DNA of 64,000 nt, taken from assembly GCA_020650975.1 (NCBI GenBank), contig JAIPMN010000755.1, forward strand, positions 1-64,000, in the 5' to 3' direction. The stretch comes from Apostichopus californicus (taxonomy: Eukaryota > Echinodermata > Holothuroidea > Aspidochirotida > Stichopodidae). Each line of letters begins with the position of its first letter. Position 1 is the stretch's first letter. Position numbers and translations under genes: made by a program. Below the pieces are notes generated by a model, which saw only the letters and a list, made by a program, of their open reading frames with translations, was not told the DNA's origin and searched no databases. Positions 22,462-33,700 of the stretch are shown here, piece by piece.

Positions 22462-25400
22462 TAGAATAATGGTGCATTGTTCTATGGAAATCTAAGAAAA
22501 TGTTTCCAGTGTTCACATGACGTCTCTAAGCACTGTCGGACATTGAGTGGGTCTGATGCCTTTGTCCTTCAGTATATCTTTCATTTCTTTGGGGTTTTTG
22601 TACTGTCAAAGTAGTCCTGGTATCAAGAGAATTACAAATATTTATGCCTTTGAGGCTTTGACTGACGGCCATGTAATAGATACAGGAGAACTGAAGACTG
22701 CGATGCAATTTGGAAATTATTATTTGATACTTCCCAATGTCATTTGTTTCAACTTTTCATCACATAGTGATTGTTTTCTGCTGAGATTGGAACTCATCAT
22801 TTTTATCAAGATTCAACTCATTTTTCAGCTCAGTTCCAAGAATTCATCTGTGATTTACCCAGTCCACAATGTTGCAGACACTTAATATAATATTAACATA
22901 ATATATATTAATATATAACATTAATATAACATTTCTAGATTTGTCTTACAAAGGAGGTATGTAGCAGTCATTATGCAAACTAACATTTGGAAAGCAAGAG
23001 TAGACCGATTAGATGATATCATATACAGGCAACAACAGAGCTTCGAGTTACCAACAGGCACGTAACTAAGGGGGGGGGGGGCGAAGGGGGCGACTGCCCC
23101 CCCAAGAGCATATTTTTTTTGTATGTTTTTATGATATCGCTAGTAATTTTGAACTTAGATGCAACTTACAAGGCCTGGGAAGTGCCATTCCCAGCAATCT
23201 GGGAAGCATTTGCAGCCAAAATTGGCAAATTCCTGGCTACGCGCCTGGTTACCAATTGCTGTTCCAGGATAAATTTAATGTGTTCGGCTGGTAACCAGTT
23301 GTCATGTAACATATCTGAATGATATTAAAACTGTACACAAAATACCAAAATAAAAACACAACAATTTCAATGCAAATCTGTAAAATGTTTTCCTCTTTTA
23401 TTTATCTTTTATCTATCTTTTATATAATTTTCCGTCTACTATCTACAAGTCACAAATTCATTCATTTTAGTTTGAAATTTGACAACTTCATGTAACAGAA
23501 ATGAAAAATGGTATAAACTCAAAAAATCATTGGTATTTCACAAATAATTCTGCAAATTTCTCAAGGCACATACCCCTGCAGGTCACTCTTATATCACATG
23601 ATATGAAGAAAATGGTAAACATTTAGATTTTAGAGAATTTCCAGGATTTCTCTATGTAAACATAAATTGTGAACGTATTACTCTTTGATGGCCATTCAGA
23701 CGATATTCTTCAATATAAAGGCCTTGAGTTGTCATTTCAAAAAAGGAATGTTGAGTCTCATTTTGAACTATTTTCTATCAGAGGATAGTTTCTACTCATT
23801 AGAAATTGTAATTTTGCTTGTAGGTGCCTATGGCACTTTCATTTATACAACAAATATGAAATCATTAAATTTTATTTGGAGTTCAATTGCTACAGAAAAA
23901 ACCTATGTAAACATTGCAAAAGACTGTGCCAGTCAGGTATTCAACAAAAACCAAGCATGTCTAATTTCATCTGCAATAAATAGATATATCTAATGCAACA
24001 CTATTCTCTTCACATTACCATGTTTAAAGACACCTCAATCCGAGGAAAGTCAATAGCCGAACTGAACCAAACGTTTTGTAGTTCCAAATAATAATAATAG
24101 TACCATAACCCAATGCAAAATGATATCAAATTCAATATCCAGTTCTGTTCGGTAAGAATATAACAAATAAAATAAAATGTAAAAAAAAGTAGCAAACTTG
24201 AACAAAACCAAAAAGTTGCAAGCAACATTTCAAACTACTGACCGGTGTGACCAGACTTTAACACACCTCACGTGCCCCCCCCCCCTCCCCCTTACTTTCT
24301 CCCCTACTTCAGACCCTAAGAATGATGCATTGCTACAGCAGCTAGTTCTGTGTTAAATGCATCGTTGCAAGAGGCTTTAATGGGTTAATCAGTTCTGATA
24401 TTTATAGGGTTTAATAATCACAAGACAAATACATCCTGCAACATAAAAATTTTATGGCTGTTTTTGTAAACAAATTTAATACAGAAACTTGAGTAGTAAA
24501 TTACTGAGCAGAATCACCTTGAAGGGCATCGGTGTGCCCGGAAATAAACTAGAAAATCAAATAATGGTCACTGGTGTTCAAACTTCAGGAAGCATTGTAC
24601 TGCCACCCTCGGGGCATTTGTTCCATTTCTTTGTAGTTTACCCTACCCTCAGGGCATTTTTTGCACCCCTTAGTTGTTTACTCCACCTTCATGGCATATT
24701 TTCCAAATTTTTAGCAATTTTGAGTATGCTAAATTTTGGGCTTAACAACCTTTAACAACAGCAGATTGTTTCAACATTGCTACATGTATAATATTTAAAC
24801 ATAGGCTTGAAGCAACCTTGTGTCTTGAAGACACTATCAAAGTGGCTCAAAATTTGTTAGAGGTGCTAAAATGGTCACAAAGCGTTAAACACTTATGTCA
24901 CTTTTCTCAAACCATCCCCATGATATGCAAGGATTTGAGAGAATTTTGTATTCCAAATGTTGTGCTAGAGCCACTAGCTGGGCTAGATTAGTTGAGCTAA
25001 AGTTCTGTGCAATCAACAGATGCTCTTTGGTTTTGTTCTTTGGAAGGGAGAGACAGAGGGAGGGAGGAGTCAATTTGCAGTCACTTCTCTTCCAAACTTT
25101 TGTGACACTGACTGTATGGGAATATTTACATGAAAACACAATGTGAGAATTACCAAGGATTATAATACGTGTTATAATGTGCTTATGTAATCAACTATCC
25201 ACCTTATGAAATAACACTTATATCTACTAACCAGAGGTGCCCATGGAAAACTATCAACAGCGTCTACAGTGTCTAAAACTTTTGTTGAATGTTCAAATGC
25301 TTAAAGCAAAGGCAATGTTATCTTGCTTTAAAGAACATGAAGATACTAGACTTCAACACCACAGTCGGCAAACTGCACTGACACCCTACAGTCCATTATC

Positions 25401-26413
25401 CAGGCTAGATTGATGCATTCTGAGCAGGGGTGGGGGTCTCGTGTGTCAGGCCCTCAGGCCTCATGGAAGGACCTGGGTCCTGAAACTTTGCAGACTGCCA
25501 CTTTAACACATCCAAACTGATACAAACAACTCCTGCACATATGGAGAATGCATTTGTGAACAACATATTTTAGCATCAATTGAAATAATAAACGATAAAT
25601 GTTTTCTTGTTATGTTTTGTTCCTCTTATATACAAATATACTCACCATCTCTGGTAAATTTACTTCTTTTAAAGTGGGTTGCTGCTTTCAAGGGTACAAA
25701 ATTGATCATTTGTGATAAAACGAAACATACAGAGCCAAAGATAACACCTTCAAGAATTATAAACATTAAATACTCCTGACAGTAGAGCTAGTGAAATATC
25801 AGCATGAATGAAAGACCACATAAGCATCAGACAATGATCATTTGGCTCTCCTGAAATTTAATCAAATACACCTTTGGAATTGACAAACGATTTTCTCCAA
25901 GTTTAAGAAAACATCTGTTCCGACTGGTTATCTCTATTCCTTTTTCTTTTGTTTCAGTAACATTAAACTAAATGTACAAGTGGTTTCCTAACATAGTCCA
26001 AATGTGGCACTGCAATGTGGTTGCTAAGGCAACAATACGAATGAGTGCTATTTCATACCTCGCATTTTTTTATATCAAATCTGTGCTTTTCTTTTCTCTT
26101 TTTTTTTGGGGGGGGGGGGGGAATGGTATATCATTGTTTCCTGCCCCCAGTCATCAGAAATTTGATTACTTTCTGAAGTTTTTTTATTTCTTTCTCGATT
26201 AGGATGTTTCTAACTTGCAGACTTGTAAAAGAAATATTAGATCATTTAGTTTGACAGAGCCTGTACTGTGGCAATGTTTGGTTATTCATTATGAATATGT
26301 CTTATGTTATGTCTCATTAATTCTTTAATCCTGTTTTCTTATTTCAGCTGTTATATGCATGATGTAATACTAAATATATTGCATGTGGCATGCTATGTAG
26401 TAATCTATAGATG
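22462..26413. other. Convergent spacer WBP4-PCF11; probably includes the PCF11 3' UTR
   Basis: No conserved ORF was seen. Minus-strand AATAAA candidates for PCF11 lie at 26183-26188 and, far downstream, near 23398. G/C homopolymers occur at about 23070 (inside a small relic, 23058-23112, resembling the GTAAC...GGGGG...GCCCCCCC ends of non-autonomous DNA elements), 24277 and 26108-26121. How far the PCF11 UTR extends cannot be fixed. Confidence 0.5.
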
Positions 26414-27781
26414 CTATGCTATACTAGTCTCCTGCTGATTCTCAGAGGTTGCAGTGTGATGCTTAGAATCTGTATCATTACTAGCTTCATCTTTGTCATC
26501 TTCATTCTTTATTCCTCTCTCTGCTCCTTCATCCAATGAGGGTTCCTCTCCGGCCAAGTCACCCTCCACAGCAGGGGTAGCTTCTTTAGCTAGAACTGGT
26601 TCGGTTTGTTCAGCATTCACTGGATTAGAAGTACTGGCCTGGTTAACTACTACAGTAGGGTCAGTGTCTTGAGTAGATTCACTCACTTTGGCTATAACTA
26701 CACTAGACGATGCACTTGTACTGTCTTCTTCTTTCACAATATCCTGTAAAATCTCTTCTCCTTTGTCCTTCTGAGAATCGGAGAATTTAATGTCTCTGGG
26801 ATCGTCCGTGCTACTCTGTGCTTCTACAACTGTCTCTTCTATTGCACGTGTATCTTTAGCTAAATCTGTTGGCAGTTCTAGACTGGTGTTACTCAAAGCT
26901 TGTTGACCTTTGACCTCAGAAGAACTGTCCATGGTTTCCATTTCTGTCATATCGTTATCATCGACAGGCTCTGATTTTATGACAGGTGTTTCCTCTGCTT
27001 GGTGAGGCACATTTGATATAGGAGGTAAATCGTCTTCCATTATCACAAATATCTTGGAAGGACCAGAGTCTTCCTCTGCTTCTTCCACTTTAACAGAGGC
27101 AACATCCTCTACCAGATTAGAGGTATCATCCTTCACAAGATCAGAAGCAGATTCCTCTGTGAGTCCAGGGGTTACACCCTCTTCAAGTCCAGGGATTACA
27201 CCCTCTTCAAGTCCAGGGATTACACCCTCTTCAAGTCCAGGGATTACACCCTCCATGGCTCCAGGGGTTGCGCCCTCTACGAGTCCAGGGAGAACACCCT
27301 CTACCAGACCAGAGTTAACATCCTCTTCCTTTATCTTGGTAGTGGTAGTGTCCTCTGCAACATCAGAGGTAGTCCCCTCTGCCATGCCAGAGGGAGTACC
27401 CTCTTGCAGACCAGAGATGACACCCTCTACTAAATTAGAGGCAGTGCCCTTAACTACAGATGGCTGTGAGCTCATCTCTCCTGATGTAGGTTCTTTCTTT
27501 ATTTCAGTTATTATCGATTCTTTCTTGATATCCACTGTTGGTTCTTCCATCATCTCAGATAGAGGCTCTTCCTTTATTATCTTGGTTGCATCAGGCTTCG
27601 TTTCATCGGTGACTTTCAACGTTGGGTTTAATATTTCTTCAACGGTTGGTTTGTTGTCTTCCAACTCTGTACCACCATTTTGTGAATCCACTTCGTTGTC
27701 AGAATCGAAACCTGGAAGGGTCCCATCTGTCATACCAGGGATCCCATGGAAACTGCCTGAAGATTCTCCAAATACAGAACT
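26414..27781 (-). other. PCF11: PCF11 exon 14: acidic C-terminal tail with SUMO-type motifs and 8-aa repeats
   Basis: 455 codons ending TSENQQETSIA. The tail is Glu/Asp/Ser/Thr-rich and probably disordered. It contains at least eight hydrophobic-K-x-E motifs (IKEE twice, IKKE twice, VKVE, IKSE, VKEE, IKNE), of the kind that are SUMO-acceptor consensus sites. Human PCF11 has a few in its shorter tail. A 24-bp DNA repeat at about 27160-27260 gives tandem EEGVIPGL units, and related GxxxG(V/T)x units spread over about 27160-27440. Confidence 0.9.
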
Positions 27782-30700
27782 CTGCAATGAAAATAAAATG
27801 AACATAAATGGACAAGCAAAATGAGCCTAGGTCTTATTTCTCTCTTGAACATTATCTAAACACAATAACCATGTGCCACCAGATTGAGGACTTAGCTCTT
27901 CGTAACATAAGGTGCTAGTCTCATTTAAGGCACTAAATGGCTGGTTTTGGTTCCATGCCCCAGTGCCCCTCTTTGGACTACTGTGCCCATAGCAATTTAT
28001 GCCCCAGTCCACCTCTGACGTAACAACCCCAGCAACTTTCAACAATAAAGATGACAGGTTTGTACAACCAATAGCATTTGAGCTAAATTGGACAGACAGA
28101 CAGATAGATAGAAAGACATATTACCATGGTTACCATGGTAACACCATTGACTTGTAAAGCCAATTGAACTGACAATAGTACAAAACTGCAAAAACAATAA
28201 AATATCACTATGCATACTTCCAGATCGCAGCCATACTTACATTCTTGAGATCTTCAAAGCAGGTAGGATGATATGTTTTATTGTTTACTTTCACTGCATC
28301 TTTCAACATCCAGGCTTCATCGTCCTCATCCCAGTACTGTTCAAATTGTTCCTGGCAAATCTTGCAGTACTAAGGGGGGAGGGGGGAGAGAGATATGATA
28401 CAAAGTCAATCTAGGTTGAGAACCTTTCATACTATGATAATCATTAATAATTCTCCTCATAATAATTACTATGACTGTCAACAATACCTGACTAAAATTC
28501 AAACATTAAAAAAACCAGAATGCAAAAATGCATTGTCGTTTCGATGATGTAACATGAGCAGTTTTCTTCATGGATCTGACATAATGTATAGTGAGGGTGT
28601 ACGTGTTTACAAGGGTTTCACGATTTGACCTCTGGTGACCCAAATGACCTTCACCAAAAACAATAGGCTTATTTAACTCAATGTGGTACTCCTACACACT
28701 AAATATGTGGTCTGCCCATGATTCCCTTCTTGAGATATCGTGTTTACGATGTTTTCACAATTTGACCCTTGGTGACCCCAAATGACCTTTGACCTCCACC
28801 AAAAACAAATGGCTTCTTGTACTCAATGTGGTATTTTTACACATTAAGTATGAAGTTGGTCTGACTTTCCCTTCTTGAGATATCGTGTTTAAAAGGTTTT
28901 CACAATTTCACTCAAGGTTCCCCCCAAAAGACCTTGACCTAGACCAAAAACAATAGGCATCTTGTACTTAATGTGGTTCTTCTACACACTAACTATGAAG
29001 TTGGTCTGACCTTCCCTTCTTGAAATATCGTGTTTACAAGGTTTTCACAATTTCACCCTTGGTGACCCCAAATGACCTTTGGCCTCCACCAAAAACATTA
29101 AGCTTCTTGTACTTAATGTGGTTACATCTACACACTAAGTATGAAATTGGTCTTGAGATAACGTGTTTACAAGGTTTCACAATTTACCCCCGGGTGACCC
29201 CAATGACCTTTGACTTCACCAAAAACAAACACTTCTTGTACTTAATGTGGTACTTCTGCACACCAAATATGAAGTTAGTCTGACCTTCCCTTCTTGAGAT
29301 ATCGTGTTCACAAGCTGGGCGTCACAAACACACTCACACACGCCATCATTAATACAAAGGTTACGATTATCATCGAAACCAAAAAGTGAGAATTTTACTA
29401 AACTTTCATGTTAGTTTCACATTCAAGCCCCAACTGGTGCTGGTTGAGTTAACAGGTCTCTCTTCACTGCAACATCCCATTCTAACATTTATTGGTGTAC
29501 AAACTCAGTATTTCCAACAACCATAAAGGCAGTTTCTTTATCTTTCCATTTCTATCTTTTTTGATGGCAGAGCAAAATTCTTTGATTTGACTGAAGTTGC
29601 AAGAGCAGTGCTGCAGTACTTTGGTTTGTGTGTCAAGTTAAAGTTGCTTGCTTGCTCGAGATGAATCATGAAATCACAACACACTGAACTTTCAACTAGC
29701 TGAAGCCAGAAATCCAAATGTGTACTTTGGTAAAGTGAAGGACAAAATAAGAGAAAGAACTCTCTGTAGAAATTGTGATTCTTCCTACCTCATCCTCCTC
29801 CACACCAGTTACAGGTACACCTCGCCCTTCTTGTTCCGATTCCACGGTCGCCTCCTCGGCCTGTTGTTCAAAGAAGGCGCTTCGATCTGTGAGGATAAGA
29901 AGACCACACTCGTAAGGTTTACAAAGTTGAGGCATATTATAATGTGACCTGTATACTGTGAATTATAATGTACCATGTTACTTGACAACTGGAGAAGCTA
30001 TCTTGTCGTCGGCATCAACGCTACATTCACTCAATTTATACCGACACGACACATGAACTAAACCCTTAAAAAGTTGTTTCACACAAGAATCACTCCACAT
30101 AAATGAACAGAACTGCAAATAAAACTGACTATATTTCCTGTCACCAAAAGTGGGGTATCTGCAAGTAATGGTGTTCACTGCCTTCCTTTCTTCTTCTACC
30201 TACACAACTGGTGGAAGTACTGATATTGGGGATGGTACTATGGGAGGGGATGGCAAAGGGATGGTTGGGAGGGGGGCGGGGGGATAATTATAACCTGTCC
30301 TTCTCTACTTACATCCTTCCTCTGATGCATCCATCAATCTCTTCATACAAGAGCCACTCATCTAATTTATACTACCAGGAGGGGGGGGGGGGGTAGATGA
30401 GAGGGTTCTTTACTTACATCCTTCCTGTGATGCATCAATCTCTTCATACAGGAGCCACTTATCTGATTAATACTATCAGGAGGAGGAGGAGGGGAGATGA
30501 AGGGGTTCTTTACTTACATCCTTCCTCTGATGCGTCAAATCTCTTCATACAGGAGCCACTTATCTGATTAATACTATCAGTAGGGGGGTGGGGTTGAGGG
30601 GTGGATGAGGGGGTTCTTTACTTACATCCTTCCTCTGATGCATCAATCTCTTCATACAGGAGCCACTCATCTAATTCATAGTACCACTTTCTGGAGGTTG

Positions 30701-33700
30701 CTGACTTGATGCCATCCTTGTCTTTCCTATTCTGTCTGAAGTGCCAGTCGAGATGTTTGCGGTATTCCTCCATCAGTTCGATGCTAAACCTCATCCCGCA
30801 TGACGAACACTGAGTCCCAGAGATGATGGAGTAGATGATGCCAGGGTATCGTCTAACCGTCCAAAGAAAAAAGAGAGAAAGGGGAACTGCTCGTCAACAA
30901 TCGTTCCATCCCGCACGTAAACACTGACTGACCCAAAACTGTTTTTGCGGTCATTTCTTTCAACACCTACTATGGCTAACCTACTAACACAATAGCCAAT
31001 CAGTAACATCTTTTTCCCAAATATAGGCTCTCTTTGCTTTTTCAATGAAAATGAAACTTTTTCCACCAAAGAATGAACAAACTTAGCCATTGCCATTCAA
31101 ATAACACTCTGAAAGAAATACACCTAGTTATATCCTAACTAATCGAGAAGTAATTTACAACAAATGTGAACTGGATATGACCCCAGTACAGGGAAAACTT
31201 CAGTGGTAAAATTTTGTGTAGCAATTTTGAACATTTGTCTCACATATTAAATGCTATGGTTCCTGTGTACAAAAACTGTGATAAATCTTGGCACTTGTAT
31301 AGCAATATGCACATACAGCATAGCAGCTTGCGATGCGAGAACCGGATAATTTGTTCCCTGTGGTTGTCTCTCTTTGTACAGGCAATCATAAGTGTCGTAT
31401 CTTTAGGAAACTGACGCTTTTCGATTTTAAACAAGAAAAAAATTCAGTGAATCACATATGTGAGAAGTGAGAAAATCTAATGTTGGAATTTAAAGAGGTT
31501 TTGTACAGTAACCTGCAAATTAAAAGCAAACTTAATGATGAATGTTAATTCCTGTGTTTTTATTCCCTGCTGTATAATTTCATAAATGATAATTACGTCT
31601 ATCACAACACTTACTGTTTGATATCACTGTTTCCTAATGAGAGAGGGGGAACGACCCTCTGCTCCGGCGATAGGTTAAGCTCCTCTAGTAAATTCACTTT
31701 GGATTTCTTCTCCACGTTTTCACCATCTTCTCCTTCTTCCTTCTTTGCCTTTTTCTTGCGATTCCTGTTCGTGGGTTTTTTCTCTTGCGGTTTATCTTCT
31801 TTCTCCACCACCGGAGCAGAGGCAGGAGAAGGAGTCCCCGATTGCTCGGGAGCAGCAGGTGACTGGGGTTTCGTCAATATTCCTGACGACATCAGTTTGC
31901 TCAAGAGGTCGTTGATGTCAACTTGAGATTTCAATGTGTTGGCGGGGGCCGCTTCCTCTACTTAGTAAGGAGGAAAAGGAATGGGGGAATGGATGATCGA
32001 TGGAGATTATTCGAACTATAAGTTTAGAGGTGACAGACTCTTAATATATGATTACTATTTTCCTCTAGTCCAACAACATCACTAAGCATGCGAGATAAAA
32101 ACCCACTTCCAAGGACACAAACCCAAAAATTTTCAAGGTTCTTCAAAATTATATTCATATGAGTGTTTGTCTCTAATTGCAACCTGAGTAAATTCTCTGA
32201 ACCCTTCCTCTGTTTAGACTGAAGAAATTTAAACTTATTTTTACATTCCTATTATTTAAATCATTAAAATCGGCAATGGATCAAGTCTAATATAATCCTC
32301 CAATGTCCTTAACAAATGTGGTACAGGCAGGTTACGATATGCTAGTTACTTGGAGAAAACTGTCTGCAGAAGAACATTCTAGATCTTTAACACACTACAC
32401 AGTATAATACTACCCGGCCGTGTTTATAATGTTAACAACCTCACATCATCATGTATAAACACTTTAAAACAAAAAGACGTCCAACGACCCCTCTTTACTC
32501 ACCCATGGGTAGCACAGATGGCTGCATTGGACCAACAGGCAGGTTGCCCAGAAAGCCACTCGAAGCTGAAGACGGGGTAGGTACATAGGTAGGGATAGGC
32601 TGAGGTAGAACTGGAGGCATTCCATACCCTAACGGGGTGGCTTCGTTATAACCTCCTGGAAGTTCAGACTGAGGAACAGAAGTTTGCAAATGTGGTTGAA
32701 GTTGACCCTGTGCTAGTCCCTGCATGGGTACCATCTGCATTGGAATGTGTTGCCTCTCCATCACTGATTGGGAGTTGGGTACATCCAGACCGTGTGCACC
32801 CTGATAAATTGAACCTGAGAGAGGGATGGCTGGTTGATATGGGTCATATGCAAGTGACCCACTGACATCAGGTAGAACCCGCTGAAGTCCAACCCCAGGT
32901 GGAGGGGGTCTTACATTTCTCAGTTCCATGTAAGGAGATGAACGATCAGGGTGAACCCTAGCTGCATCGAGAGGAATGCCACGAGGAGGATGAGCATCTT
33001 GCATGTGTTCCGGGAAGTGATGAGGGGAACCTCTTGGTAAAAGGTCTTCGTCAGGGTGACGGAGCAGCCCTTCCCTCCTGGGATCCCTCCTGGGATCTCT
33101 CCTGGGATCCCTCCTGGGATCCCTCCTTGGATCCCGTGGATGTTGACGGTTCATCGGTATACGACGATCATCTTCCTCCATGAACTCTCGTGGAGGGAAC
33201 CTTTCTTCCTCCAACCTGAACTCTTCTCGCTCCTCATGGTGCACCCTGTGAGGAGGTGGACGTCTATGCCTTAATTCAAAGTCCTCTCCATAGGGACTTC
33301 CTTCTCGCCCTCGTCTTGGGTGGAGTCTATGCATCCTCTCTTCGTGCATCATTTCAAGTTCTTCCTCCCGTCTCCTTCTTGGTGGTCCTCGCATATGTGG
33401 TGGTGGTGGAGGACCTCTTGTTCCAACAACCTTTTGTCGTTCTCTAACCCTCATCGATGTACCCCTCGGTCCCATCTGTTCCGGGAATTCCGGGGGAGGG
33501 GAACCCCTCCTCAATGCCCATTCCTCATCCTCCTGTAACATTTTCCTCTTCCTATCCGGGAACATCCTTGCCCTGCGGAATTGTTCTTCTTCCATGATCC
33601 TATGGTATTCCTCGGACTCCTCGAGCTCGACCCTCCTCAGCCGTCGTCTTTCGACATCTGGTGAAGATCTAATAAATCTCGGATGTGCCTCAGCAATGCC

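Larger units (their letters stand above)
28241..31957 (-). other. PCF11: PCF11 exons 10-13: CLP1-binding and zinc-finger region
   Basis: Exon 10 (31615-31957) has VDINDLLSKLMSSGILTKPQ, matching human VDVNELFSKLLKTGILK, then a Lys-rich block and NLSPEQR. Exon 11 (30626-30852) codes the first zinc finger, CSSCGMRF...YRKHLDWHFRQN (two Cys, two His), then RKWYYELDEWLLYEEID. Exon 12 (29789-29886) is a short Glu/Gln linker (YRSAFFEQQAEEA). Exon 13 (28241-28369) carries the second zinc finger, YCKICQEQFEQYWDEDDEAW...KTYHPTCFED. These are the most conserved C-terminal blocks of the family, and the metal ligands are all present. Confidence 0.95.

Noticed and set aside
27054-27824. 256-codon ORF on the plus strand rich in Ser/Pro/Thr
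   Set aside because: It is the antisense of PCF11 exon 14, whose repeats and GA-rich coding bias keep the opposite strand open. No independent motif or splice context.
30181-30300. A fifth copy of the exon 11 donor repeat
   Set aside because: Some words are similar (CCTTCCT, TTCTAC) but no GTAAGT donor or exon-like block could be aligned.
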